A stretch of 64,000 nt of DNA from assembly GCF_900112985.1 (NCBI RefSeq), contig NZ_FONS01000003.1:1-64000 (forward strand), written 5' to 3'. How positions within the stretch are numbered: position 1 is the first letter of the stretch; the number at the start of each line of letters is the position of its first letter. Shown piece by piece: positions 1 through 9,133 of the stretch. The notes below the pieces were generated by a model. That model was given only the letters and a program-made list of their open reading frames with translations, had not been told where the DNA came from and did not search any database. The position numbers were made by a program, and so were the translations under genes. Source of the stretch: Pedobacter antarcticus (GTDB taxonomy: Bacteria; Bacteroidota; Bacteroidia; Sphingobacteriales; Sphingobacteriaceae).

Positions 1-279
1 CGCCAGCTTCTGATCGGAAGCTAACAGCTGCTTAGTTAAACTGTTCATATCTTGACCCTGATCCTGAAATTCTCGCTCAGCGCCGGAATCTGGATGGACC
101 TCAAATTTCTTGTACCAACGTACAAAGTGATAGGCAGTTACTTTGCCTATTCGGTGCTTTTTCGCTACCTGGCTAATGCTCAAAATACCGCCCTGGTAAT
201 CCCGAGCTACTGCGATTTTTAAACTTTCATCATAGATGGCTACCCGACCACCTTTTGATCCTTTTCTTGGTGCTTCCAT
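1..279 (-). CDS. IS3-type transposase OrfA, N-terminal part (cut by window edge)
   Basis: The complement has an open frame starting with ATG at 279 and still open at base 1 (93 codons). It reads MEAPRKGSKGG, then a helix-turn-helix region with 'ISQVAKKHRIGKVTAYHFVRWY', typical of the DNA-binding OrfA of IS3-family elements. The catalytic DDE part (OrfB) would lie to the left, outside the window. An 8-bp inverted repeat (ATTCTTAA, 278-285 and 292-299) overlaps the start codon and might limit translation or act as an operator. Whether the element is intact cannot be seen. Confidence 0.75.
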   Translation of the reverse strand, partial: MEAPRKGSKGGRVAIYDESLKIAVARDYQGGILSISQVAKKHRIGKVTAYHFVRWYKKFEVHPDSGAEREFQDQGQDMNSLTKQLLASDQKLA

Positions 280-336
280 TCTTAATTTAATTTAAGAATT
301 ATCCTAAACTTTATCAACTACTTTTAGGAATGGACA
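280..336. mobile_element. Probable left terminal region of the IS3-type element
   Basis: Upstream of the OrfA start, read on the complement, the sequence begins TGTCCATTCC at 336. IS3-family ends usually begin with TG. The region also holds a 7-bp inverted repeat (TCCTAAA / TTTAGGA, about 302-330). The LOG-family gene stops at 363, so the insertion lies between genes. The exact end and any target duplication cannot be determined without the other end. Confidence 0.4.
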
Positions 337-362
337 AACCTGCCTGCGACCAAAGCGCAAGA

Positions 363-947
363 TTAGCTCAGATTCCTGTCTTTAAACCAGTTTTCATCTT
401 TCTCAGCTCTAAATGCGTGCATCAGTTCTATCAAGAGCTCTGGATCGTCACTTGCCTGAACAAGATCCCGATTTGTCTGTTTGAGCATTCCCTGTGCTAC
501 CATCGTATCAAGCTGAGCCAGCAGATGATCATAATACCCGCCTACATTTAAAATTCCAATTGCCTTCTGATGCAGCCCTAGCTGTAACCAGGTTAAAACC
601 TCAAAAAATTCTTCCAGCGTGCCGTAACCGCCCGGGAGAATCACAAATCCATCTGCAAGATCGGCCATTTTCTGCTTTCTCTCATGCATATTCGCTGTTA
701 CAATGAGTTCATTCACCTCCATGTTACCGACTTCCAGATCCAGTAGGAACTGTGGGATTACTCCGGTTACATAACCATCTCGTTTTAAAACCTCTCCGGC
801 AATTAAGCCCATTACACCCACACTTCCTCCGCCATAAACAAGCTTAATATTTCTGGAAGTCATGGCTTCAGCCAGATTTTGAACAGCCGCAAGTAAAACA
901 GGATCATCATTAAAATATGCCCCACAGTAAACACAAATTGATTTCAT
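363..947 (-). CDS. LOG-family protein (TIGR00730), probable nucleoside 5'-monophosphate phosphoribohydrolase
   Basis: A 194-residue Rossmann-fold protein with the family motif 'PGGYGTLEE' and an N-terminal 'MKSICVYCG' strand typical of LOG / lysine-decarboxylase-like proteins. Members hydrolyse the N-glycosidic bond of nucleotides (cytokinin riboside 5'-monophosphate in plants); the bacterial substrate is often unknown. I prefer the ATG at 947 because family members start MKxI; an in-frame ATG at 953 adds two residues. It is cytosolic and lies downstream of guaB behind a strong terminator, so it is probably transcribed separately. Confidence 0.85.
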   Translation of the reverse strand: MKSICVYCGAYFNDDPVLLAAVQNLAEAMTSRNIKLVYGGGSVGVMGLIAGEVLKRDGYVTGVIPQFLLDLEVGNMEVNELIVTANMHERKQKMADLADGFVILPGGYGTLEEFFEVLTWLQLGLHQKAIGILNVGGYYDHLLAQLDTMVAQGMLKQTNRDLVQASDDPELLIELMHAFRAEKDENWFKDRNLS

Positions 948-992
948 TGTCATATATCAGAATAAAAATATTAATTTTTAAAAATAAAAAAG

Positions 993-1041
993 TAAAAAAA
1001 AAGATCATTCCAGTAGAATTGGATCTACCAGAATGATCTTT
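993..1041 (-). terminator. Rho-independent terminator of guaB
   Basis: AAAGATCATTC (1000-1010) pairs with GAATGATCTTT (1031-1041), and GTAGA/TCTAC extends the stem inside. On the complement it is followed by a T-rich run (993-1000). It lies just past the guaB stop. Confidence 0.85.
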
Positions 1042-1062
1042 ATATTCAAAATCTAAACGCGT

Positions 1063-2601
<1,539 letters not shown>

Positions 2602-2686
2602 TTATGAATCATTTCTAATATGAGAAGATGCTGACAAAACAGCAATTAAATAGCGATGAATTAGCTATTACTCATTAAAGACTTAA

Positions 2687-2830
2687 AAAGAGGGTAATGA
2701 ATTGATCTATACACGAAAATTACTGATCAGGAACAACATCTATCCTGCATCTCAATATAATGCCCTTGTAGATTTCTACAAGCAGATCTATCAGGCGGAT
2801 AAACAAAAAGCTGTATTGGTTAAAATCTAA
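2687..2830 (+). pseudogene. C-terminal remnant of a DUF3857/transglutaminase-like protein
   Basis: About 47 codons remain open to a TAA at 2828. The peptide (LIRNNIYPASQYNALVDFYK, then a KAVLVKI end) is protein-like and resembles the C-termini of Bacteroidota DUF3857-domain transglutaminase-like proteins. No start codon or upstream body exists: an in-frame stop lies at 2684 and the sequence before it is degenerate. The gene's terminator also survives. I read it as the stump of a deleted gene; the family assignment is from memory of family C-termini and only moderately sure. Confidence 0.5.
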
Positions 2831-2852
2831 AAACCAATACAGCTCTTTTTTT
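2809..2852. terminator. Bidirectional terminator between the gene remnant and the M16 operon
   Basis: AGCTGTATTGGTT (2809-2821) pairs perfectly with AACCAATACAGCT (2832-2844). A T run follows on the plus strand (2846-2852); on the complement the hairpin directly follows the stop of the 2851-4125 gene. Confidence 0.85.
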
Positions 2853-4125
2853 ATTTCTTACCTACAATAACCTTAATAAAGTTATCTGTATTCAGGTAAC
2901 GTTTAGCCAGCTCCTGTAATTCCAGGGAGCTGATATTCTTTACAGTCTTGATATAATCATCATAGTAAGAATAATCTAACCCGGAGAAGTAGATATTTTT
3001 AAACTTGTCAGCATGGGAGAACGCATTTTCAAGACTGCCCAGCATGGATCCCAGCATATAGTTACGAACCAGATCCAGCTCTCCGGCAGGAATGAGCTCA
3101 TTTTGCAAAAGGCCAATCTCTTTTTCTATTTCTTCCATCGCCTTACCGCAAACATCAGCCCCTACTTCGGTAGCAATAAAGAAATAACCAGAGTGCTTCA
3201 TAGATACTACGGCAGATCCAATGCCATAAGTATACCCCTTATCTTCACGGATGTTCGCCATTAGCCTGGAACCGAAATATCCGCCCAGCAGGCAGTTCAG
3301 TACCTGAAACCCGGCGAAATCCGGATGTGTTCTGTTAACGGTTAGCGTACCCATTCTTATTGCAGACTGAATAGCTTCCGGACGCTCTATAAAAAGGTCT
3401 CCCTTCTGATGATCCGGGAATTCAAAATGATTCACAACAGCCTTTTCGTTATTGCTCCACTCCTGACCAAAGACTGCATTCAACAGGTCAAACTCAGGCT
3501 GCTCAAATTTACCAGCCACAAAAACGGTACAGTTTGCAGGCTGATATCCCGCGCGGAAATAGCCCAGCAGGTCTTCTCTCTGAATAGCTTGATAGTCTTC
3601 CAGTGAGATTCCAGAACCGTAAGTTGTATTCCCAAATAATACCGCAGCAAAGTTCTTTCTGGCCAGAAAATCATTTTTCTGAAGACTGACTTTTAAAGAT
3701 TGCTGCTGATTTAGTTTAAAGATATCCAGCTCCTGTTGTGGGAAAATGCTGTCATTTAAAATTGACCACAGAATCGGCAAAACAGATTTCAGGTGCTTGG
3801 TTAGAGTGTAAACCTTTATTGTTGACTGATCGGCTCCATATTCTGTCTGCAGGAAAGCGCCATAATAATCTACCTGATCAGCTATTTGTGCGGCAGTAAG
3901 TGTATTTGTGCCATTATTAATCAAGTGGTTTACTGCATTTGACTGTAGAGGTTTAGATGGATCCCAGTTTACGTTTTCCAGGACAAACTCAATACGTACC
4001 AGTTCTTGTTTACCGGCATTAAGCGTAAACACTTTGATTCCGTTGTCCAGTTGCTGCTGCGCAGGCGCAATAAAATTAATTTCGTTTACCTGTCTCGATT
4101 CAGGTATCAGCGTTCTGTTAAGCAT
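2851..4125 (-). CDS. M16-family peptidase-like protein, non-catalytic partner
   Basis: A 424-residue protein of the insulinase/pitrilysin (M16) fold. The usual HxxEH zinc motif is absent from the N-terminal half, but the C-terminal 'REDKGYTYGIGS' (the R/Y substrate-contact motif of the inactive subunit) is present. Such proteins pair with an active M16 subunit to form a peptide-degrading clamshell, like the two subunits of mitochondrial processing peptidase. Its start overlaps the stop of the catalytic gene upstream by 8 bases (ATGCTTAA), implying translational coupling. No signal peptide is seen, so a cytosolic place is likely. Confidence 0.88.
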   Translation of the reverse strand: MLNRTLIPESRQVNEINFIAPAQQQLDNGIKVFTLNAGKQELVRIEFVLENVNWDPSKPLQSNAVNHLINNGTNTLTAAQIADQVDYYGAFLQTEYGADQSTIKVYTLTKHLKSVLPILWSILNDSIFPQQELDIFKLNQQQSLKVSLQKNDFLARKNFAAVLFGNTTYGSGISLEDYQAIQREDLLGYFRAGYQPANCTVFVAGKFEQPEFDLLNAVFGQEWSNNEKAVVNHFEFPDHQKGDLFIERPEAIQSAIRMGTLTVNRTHPDFAGFQVLNCLLGGYFGSRLMANIREDKGYTYGIGSAVVSMKHSGYFFIATEVGADVCGKAMEEIEKEIGLLQNELIPAGELDLVRNYMLGSMLGSLENAFSHADKFKNIYFSGLDYSYYDDYIKTVKNISSLELQELAKRYLNTDNFIKVIVGKK

Positions 4126-5362
4126 CTTTTGCAGTTAAATAGTATAAAATTGAGCATTGAGCCGGAATAAAAGTCCGGGCAGCGGCATTTTGTATAGCGG
4201 CTGCTTCTACCGCCAGGTATTTATCAATTTCGGTGTTCAGACCGTTAGCATCACCAAGCAATTCGTAATAAGCCAGATTCATCGCTTTATCCAGTAAACT
4301 CATCTCGGCGAATACCATAATTGATTCAGATTTATTTTTCACTTTAGTCAGTTCATCTACCGTAACCGGCTGGCTGGCAATCTCCTGAAGTTCTTTCCAT
4401 ACTGCTTTTTCAGCATCTTCCATACTAACTCCCTCACTTAACTTACCTTCTATGACAAACAATCCTTCATCAAGGCTACTGGTAATATAAGCATGGATAT
4501 CACTGAATAACTGCTGGTCTTTTAACAGACGCTGATAAAGCCGGGCCGAATGTCCCTGAGAGAGCACATCTGAAAGCAAGTCAAAAACCTGGTATTCCGG
4601 ATCTCGTCTTGCAGGCATTTTAAATGCCATATATAATCCATTCAACGGAACTTCAGCATGGACTGTCTGGCTTCTTGCTTCGGTCTGCTGAGGTTCTGCA
4701 GGCAATCTGCGTTCATAAGCAGTTCCGGAAGGAATTGGTCCAAACCATTTCTCTGCCATTTCCTTGATATCTGCCGTTTTAACATTTCCACCTACAACAA
4801 GAATCGCATTCAAGGGATTATAATGCTTATGAAAGAAAGCTTTTACGTCTTCCATCTTCGCATTTTCAATCTGAGCCAGATCCTGTCCTATTGTTGCCCA
4901 GCGATACGGATGGGTTGTATAGGCAAGCGGCCGGAGTTTTAGCCAGACATCGCCATAGGGTTGGTTCAGATAGCGTTGCTTAAATTCTTCACAAACTACA
5001 TTACGCTGAGTCTCCAGGCTCTTTTCAGAAAAGGCGAGGCTCAGCATTCTGTCACTTTCCAGCCAAAAAGCTGTTTCTATATTCGTTGCCGGCAAAGTGA
5101 TATAATAATTAGTGATATCATTGCTCGTAAAAGCATTGTTTTCACCGCCCACCCTTTGCAGCGGTTCATCATATACGGGAATATTTACTGATCCTCCAAA
5201 CATCAGGTGTTCAAAGAGATGTGCGAATCCGGTTTTGCCTTCTTCCTCATCCCGAGCACCTACGTCATACAGGATATTTAGTACCGCCATTGGCGTTGTA
5301 TCATCTTCATGTACCAGCACACGTAAACCATTGGCTAGTGTAAAACGGTTAAAATCTACCAT
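4118..5362 (-). CDS. M16-family zinc peptidase, catalytic subunit
   Basis: A 414-residue M16 peptidase with the inverted zinc motif 'HLFEH' (H48, E51, H52) and a downstream 'NVVCEE' glutamate likely to complete the site. I start it at the ATG at 5362 (MVDFNRFTLANG); the longer frame begins with TTG at 5383, which falls inside a -7 promoter element. It degrades small peptides in family members. First gene of a two-gene operon with the overlapping non-catalytic M16 subunit. Confidence 0.9.
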   Translation of the reverse strand: MVDFNRFTLANGLRVLVHEDDTTPMAVLNILYDVGARDEEEGKTGFAHLFEHLMFGGSVNIPVYDEPLQRVGGENNAFTSNDITNYYITLPATNIETAFWLESDRMLSLAFSEKSLETQRNVVCEEFKQRYLNQPYGDVWLKLRPLAYTTHPYRWATIGQDLAQIENAKMEDVKAFFHKHYNPLNAILVVGGNVKTADIKEMAEKWFGPIPSGTAYERRLPAEPQQTEARSQTVHAEVPLNGLYMAFKMPARRDPEYQVFDLLSDVLSQGHSARLYQRLLKDQQLFSDIHAYITSSLDEGLFVIEGKLSEGVSMEDAEKAVWKELQEIASQPVTVDELTKVKNKSESIMVFAEMSLLDKAMNLAYYELLGDANGLNTEIDKYLAVEAAAIQNAAARTFIPAQCSILYYLTAKDA

Positions 5363-5380
5363 AAAATTCTTTAGTTGCGC

Positions 5381-5388
5381 CAAATATA
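5381..5388 (-). promoter_or_regulatory. -7 promoter element for the M16 operon
   Basis: TATATTTG on the complement matches TAnnTTTG and lies about 19 bases before the ATG at 5362, giving a very short leader. Confidence 0.5.
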
Positions 5389-5450
5389 GGAAATATGAAT
5401 TTAAACGTAAATGTGAGAATATGATGAAATAAAAACAGCGTAACTTATGG

Positions 5451-5458
5451 TATCTTTG
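5451..5458 (+). promoter_or_regulatory. -7 promoter element immediately upstream of mqnC
   Basis: TATCTTTG matches TAnnTTTG and ends 4 bases before the mqnC ATG (5463). A transcript from it would be leaderless or nearly so. No good -33 partner is visible. Confidence 0.45.
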
Positions 5459-5462
5459 TGCT

Positions 5463-6587
5463 ATGAATACTGCCGAATTATTGGAGAGAGCCCTTAAATT
5501 TGACTTTTTAAGCCAGGAAGAAGGTGTTTATCTTTACCACAATGCTGCTACAGCCGAGCTGGCATTCGTTGCCAATGAACTGAGAAAAAAACAGGTTCCC
5601 AGCGGGAAAGTTACCTGGCAGATTGACAGGAACGTGAATACAACTAATGTCTGTATCGCCAATTGTAAGTTCTGTAACTTTTTCAGAAGACCTGGTCATG
5701 AAGATAGTTATATTACCGATATAGAAACTTATAAAGTCAAAATCGAAGAGACCTTCCGTCTTGGTGGAGACCAGTTACTGCTGCAAGGCGGACATCATCC
5801 CGACCTTGGCCTGGATTTTTACGCAGATCTTTTCAGGAAACTGAAGGAACTTTATCCAGATCTTAAACTGCATGCTTTAGGCCCACCGGAAATTGCACAT
5901 ATTGCGAAACTTGGAAAAATAAGTCATACTGAAGTATTAAGAGCGCTTAAAGAAGCCGGAATGGATTCTTTACCTGGCGCCGGTGCCGAAATCCTGAATG
6001 ATAGGGTAAGAAGATTAATCTCAAAAGGTAAATGTGGCGGCAAGGAATGGCTGGATGTAATGCGTGCTGCCCATCAGCTGGACATCACCACTTCCGCAAC
6101 TATGATGTTCGGTCATGTGGAAACTATTGAAGAAAGGTTTGAGCACCTGGTCTGGATCAGGGAAGTTCAACAGGAGAAACCTGCAGATGCCAACGGTTTC
6201 CTTGCTTTTATACCATGGCCTTTCCAGGATGATGGCACTTTATTAAAACGTCTTCGTGGAATTACGAATGACGTCTCAGGTGATGAATACATCCGTATGC
6301 TCGCGCTAAGCAGAATTATGCTGCCTAATATCAAAAACATTCAGGCATCCTGGTTGACCGTGGGTAAAAACGTTGCCCAGTTATGTCTGCATGCCGGGGC
6401 AAATGATTTTGGGTCCATTATGATTGAGGAGAATGTTGTTTCCGCAGCAGGTGCTCCACACCGTTTCACAGCAAAGGGAATTCAGGAAGCAATCAGAGAG
6501 GCGGGCTTCGAGCCGCAACTCCGCGGCCAAAAATATAATTACAGGGATCTTCCTGAACATCTGGAAGAACAGGTAATCAATTACTAA
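5463..6587 (+). CDS. mqnC: Cyclic dehypoxanthinyl futalosine synthase
   Basis: Radical SAM enzyme of the futalosine route to menaquinone; it cyclises dehypoxanthinyl futalosine. The 374-residue protein has 'CIANCKFCNFF' (CxxxCxxC, [4Fe-4S] and SAM binding, about residues 63-70), the glycine-rich 'LLQGGHHPDLGLDFY' and the MqnC/CofH-type 'GAGAEILNDRVR' stretch. MqnE is the closest alternative, but the cluster region and length fit MqnC better. No other menaquinone genes lie nearby, so the pathway is dispersed. Confidence 0.9.
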   Translation: MNTAELLERALKFDFLSQEEGVYLYHNAATAELAFVANELRKKQVPSGKVTWQIDRNVNTTNVCIANCKFCNFFRRPGHEDSYITDIETYKVKIEETFRLGGDQLLLQGGHHPDLGLDFYADLFRKLKELYPDLKLHALGPPEIAHIAKLGKISHTEVLRALKEAGMDSLPGAGAEILNDRVRRLISKGKCGGKEWLDVMRAAHQLDITTSATMMFGHVETIEERFEHLVWIREVQQEKPADANGFLAFIPWPFQDDGTLLKRLRGITNDVSGDEYIRMLALSRIMLPNIKNIQASWLTVGKNVAQLCLHAGANDFGSIMIEENVVSAAGAPHRFTAKGIQEAIREAGFEPQLRGQKYNYRDLPEHLEEQVINY

Positions 6588-6625
6588 TAAAAACAGAGGG
6601 TGGCCGCAAAAAGCAACCACCCTCT
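6587..6625 (-). terminator. Terminator of the ferritin-like operon
   Basis: AGAGGGTGG (6595-6603) pairs with CCACCCTCT (6617-6625). The T run (CTGTTTTTATT) is on the complement side, so it serves the leftward genes and separates them from mqnC. Confidence 0.75.
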
Positions 6626-6649
6626 CCCTAAACCTGAAACCAATATTAT

Positions 6650-7486
6650 TTAACGGATAAAAAGACCTGCTATTGCTTTCACTTCAGCCATAGTCAATGG
6701 CTCATCAAAAGCTTCAGTTGATGCATTTGTACTAAATCCCAGCGAAGTAATATTAACCCCACCTTGTATCAGATTATCTTCTCCTTTGTAAACAGGATCT
6801 ACCTGAGGCACACCGCTATCATTCGCACCTGTAATCCATGGTTTTAATGCACTTACGCCACCTCCTGCCGGAGCTTTACGCATTTGACGGATATGAGATG
6901 CATGTCTGGCTTCCACTGAGTGAATCTGCAACGCAGTTTGCAAAACGCCGGGAGTACCAATCAGATTCCCTGCTTGACCCTTGTAGGCCCTCACCCCCGT
7001 ATCTTCAAATGCCTGGGCAACAGCCAGAAAAGTTGGATAATTTGAGAATACGGTTGGAAATGTACCTTTAGCAGTATAGTCGAACTGTCCTGCGGTAAAT
7101 GCCACAGGGGTTTTACCCAAACCGGTTATCGCAGTTTTTAATAGATTTACATGCGCCTGTTCATGGTCACGGATGGTATTTATAGCACCAACAGCCGGGC
7201 TTCCTGCAGGAATTAGACCTGCTGTGTCTGCACCTTTCTGATAAAAATAGTATTCAAGATATTCCAGTGTCAGCGCGAAATTAAGGACTTCTTCTACAGC
7301 CACAGCTGTACTTGTTTGTCCATAAGCTTTTTTAAACATCGACCCCAAAGCCAATGGTACAGCCGCAACAGCAACCTTTGAACCGAAGTTGAAAAATTGT
7401 TTCATAGCGGCCCGGCGCGGATTTAAGCGTTCATACACTTCTGCATCCACTTTTTCAATTTCTTCTAATATGTTAACGATATTCAT
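6650..7486 (-). CDS. Ferritin-like domain protein with export signal
   Basis: A 278-residue protein of the Ferritin_2-like group (related to desiccation-associated proteins). After 'NPRRAAMKQFF' (twin Arg at 24-25) comes a hydrophobic stretch (about 36-48) and an AYGQ cleavage-like site, suggesting Tat export. The body has paired helices with 'NFALTLEYLEYYFY', 'RDHEQAHVNLL' and 'HSVEARHASHIRQMR', supplying the Glu/His residues of a di-metal ferritin site. Its bound metal and role are unknown. It lies 10 bases after its paralogue at 7497-8207, in one operon. Confidence 0.8.
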   Translation of the reverse strand: MNIVNILEEIEKVDAEVYERLNPRRAAMKQFFNFGSKVAVAAVPLALGSMFKKAYGQTSTAVAVEEVLNFALTLEYLEYYFYQKGADTAGLIPAGSPAVGAINTIRDHEQAHVNLLKTAITGLGKTPVAFTAGQFDYTAKGTFPTVFSNYPTFLAVAQAFEDTGVRAYKGQAGNLIGTPGVLQTALQIHSVEARHASHIRQMRKAPAGGGVSALKPWITGANDSGVPQVDPVYKGEDNLIQGGVNITSLGFSTNASTEAFDEPLTMAEVKAIAGLFIR

Positions 7487-7496
7487 AACTTTTAAA

Positions 7497-8207
7497 TTAA
7501 GATGGTAAACTGGATGCGTTAATTGTAGTTTTAATAAATGACTGTGCCATAGTTAAAACCTCTTTAGGTGTTCGTGCTTTATCAAGCCCATTCATATCGA
7601 TTACTTCCGAATTAGCAAAACTTCCATTTTCGAGTAAGTCGCGAATTAGCGCCGCATGACGTGCTTCGACAGAAACAATTTTACCTGCAAGCAGCAAATA
7701 TTCTTTAGATTGTATCAGCTTACCTGCCCCATTATAGGCCGAAACACCCAGATCTTCAAACACTTTCGCTGTACCCAGCACACTGTCTCTGGAACTAAAA
7801 TTGATGCTACTGAAATTAACTTCCAGCGCTGGAATTGCTTTGGTGCTCAACGCTGCTTTAAAGAACTCGCGGTGAGCTAGTTCATGATCTCTGATATCTG
7901 TTAACAAAGCCAGTTCGTTAGCAGGCATATTTGCATATGGATTTTGAATTACTGCAGCGTAGAAAGCTGCTTCTAATTGTTCGAGTGCATAGGCATAGTT
8001 CAAAATGCCAATATCTCCGCTGCCCAGGTCGACTCCTTCTCCCATATCGTGAGAAACCTGTTCCTTTTTACAGCCAGCAGCAATGAGCGCAACGCCTGCA
8101 AGACCTGCCCCTGCATATTGTAAAAATGACCGGCGTTTAAAGCTGGCGTTCAGGATATCACTCCCCTGCGAAGGAATCTCCTGTGGTTCAATAAGTGAAT
8201 TTTTCAT
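7497..8207 (-). CDS. Ferritin-like domain lipoprotein
   Basis: A 236-residue paralogue of the next gene. The N-terminus carries both a twin-arginine motif ('KRRSFLQYAGAG', Arg 25-26) and a lipobox 'LIAAGC' (Cys 46), so it is predicted to be Tat-exported and lipidated. The ferritin-like helices include 'NYAYALEQLEAAFY', 'RDHELAHREFF' and 'VSVEARHAALIRDLL', retaining carboxylate and His ligands. First gene of the two-gene unit, divergent from the LytTR regulator. Confidence 0.8.
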   Translation of the reverse strand: MKNSLIEPQEIPSQGSDILNASFKRRSFLQYAGAGLAGVALIAAGCKKEQVSHDMGEGVDLGSGDIGILNYAYALEQLEAAFYAAVIQNPYANMPANELALLTDIRDHELAHREFFKAALSTKAIPALEVNFSSINFSSRDSVLGTAKVFEDLGVSAYNGAGKLIQSKEYLLLAGKIVSVEARHAALIRDLLENGSFANSEVIDMNGLDKARTPKEVLTMAQSFIKTTINASSLPS

Positions 8208-8344
8208 AAGATTAAGTTTTAGTACGGTATAGGTAATTGGTTTGCTTATATCCCCACATACGGAGAAAATTTTACTTTGGTTTTACCAAATCGAGAAAAA
8301 TTCTTGAGTCCCCTGTTTTTTTAATAATTTCACCAATACATAAA

Positions 8345-9133
8345 ATGAAACCAGTGCTGAATGTAATTATAGTAGACGATGAAGAATTTGCGCGTTCTTC
8401 ACTTTATTTCCTGCTGCAGGAGAATTGTGAAAATGTCCATATTTGCGGTATTGCAAAATCCGTTGAAGAAGCCAGAACCTTATTGAATACCTGCGAAGTA
8501 GACTTGATTTTCCTTGATATTGCTATGCCTGGATTGAATGGTTTCGAATTAATTCCGGATGCCAGTTCTTTACATGCACGCGTTATTTTCACCACGGCTT
8601 ATGATCAGTATGCCTTAAAAGCCATTAAGGCAAGTGCATTGGATTATTTGCTCAAACCCATTGATATCGATGAACTGAAGGCTGCAGTGAGAAAAGCAGA
8701 AAACCTGACAAGCGAGAAGGGAAAAGATCAGAATCATGCTGAGCGGCTCCAGACCCTCAGGGGAAGTCTTTCTGACCGTATGGGTATTCGAAAACTCAGT
8801 CTGGCTAACGGTCAGGGATATACGTTAATCGACGTCGATGAAATCATCAGAATTGAAGCCGACAGCAATTATTCTGTTTTTCATTTTAATCACCGCGATC
8901 AGATCACTGTATCGCGCGTCCTTAAAGAGTTCGAAGAGATCCTTCCGGACGATCAGTTTGTCAGAATACATAAATCAAGTATCGTCAACCTGAATTATCT
9001 CAAGGAATATAATTCTAAAAATGGTCTTGAACTATTATTAAAAAATGGAGAAAAAATTGCCGTATCCCGCAGACGAGCCAGCATTTTCATGGAAAAAGTT
9101 AAGTTATTCAGTACCAGTTCAGGCGAGAAATAG
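8345..9133 (+). CDS. LytTR-family response regulator
   Basis: A 262-residue two-domain regulator: receiver (residues 5-120, 'IIVDDEE' acidic pocket, phospho-acceptor Asp in 'LIFLDIAMPGLNGFELI', 'KPIDIDELKAAV') and a C-terminal LytTR DNA-binding domain ('IDVDEIIRIEADSNYSVFHF' to the end). I start it at ATG 8345 (MKPVLNVIIVDDEE); the open frame upstream reads non-homologous residues. It overlaps the downstream sensor kinase gene by 89 bases, and the two surely form one two-component pair. Confidence 0.93.
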   Translation: MKPVLNVIIVDDEEFARSSLYFLLQENCENVHICGIAKSVEEARTLLNTCEVDLIFLDIAMPGLNGFELIPDASSLHARVIFTTAYDQYALKAIKASALDYLLKPIDIDELKAAVRKAENLTSEKGKDQNHAERLQTLRGSLSDRMGIRKLSLANGQGYTLIDVDEIIRIEADSNYSVFHFNHRDQITVSRVLKEFEEILPDDQFVRIHKSSIVNLNYLKEYNSKNGLELLLKNGEKIAVSRRRASIFMEKVKLFSTSSGEK

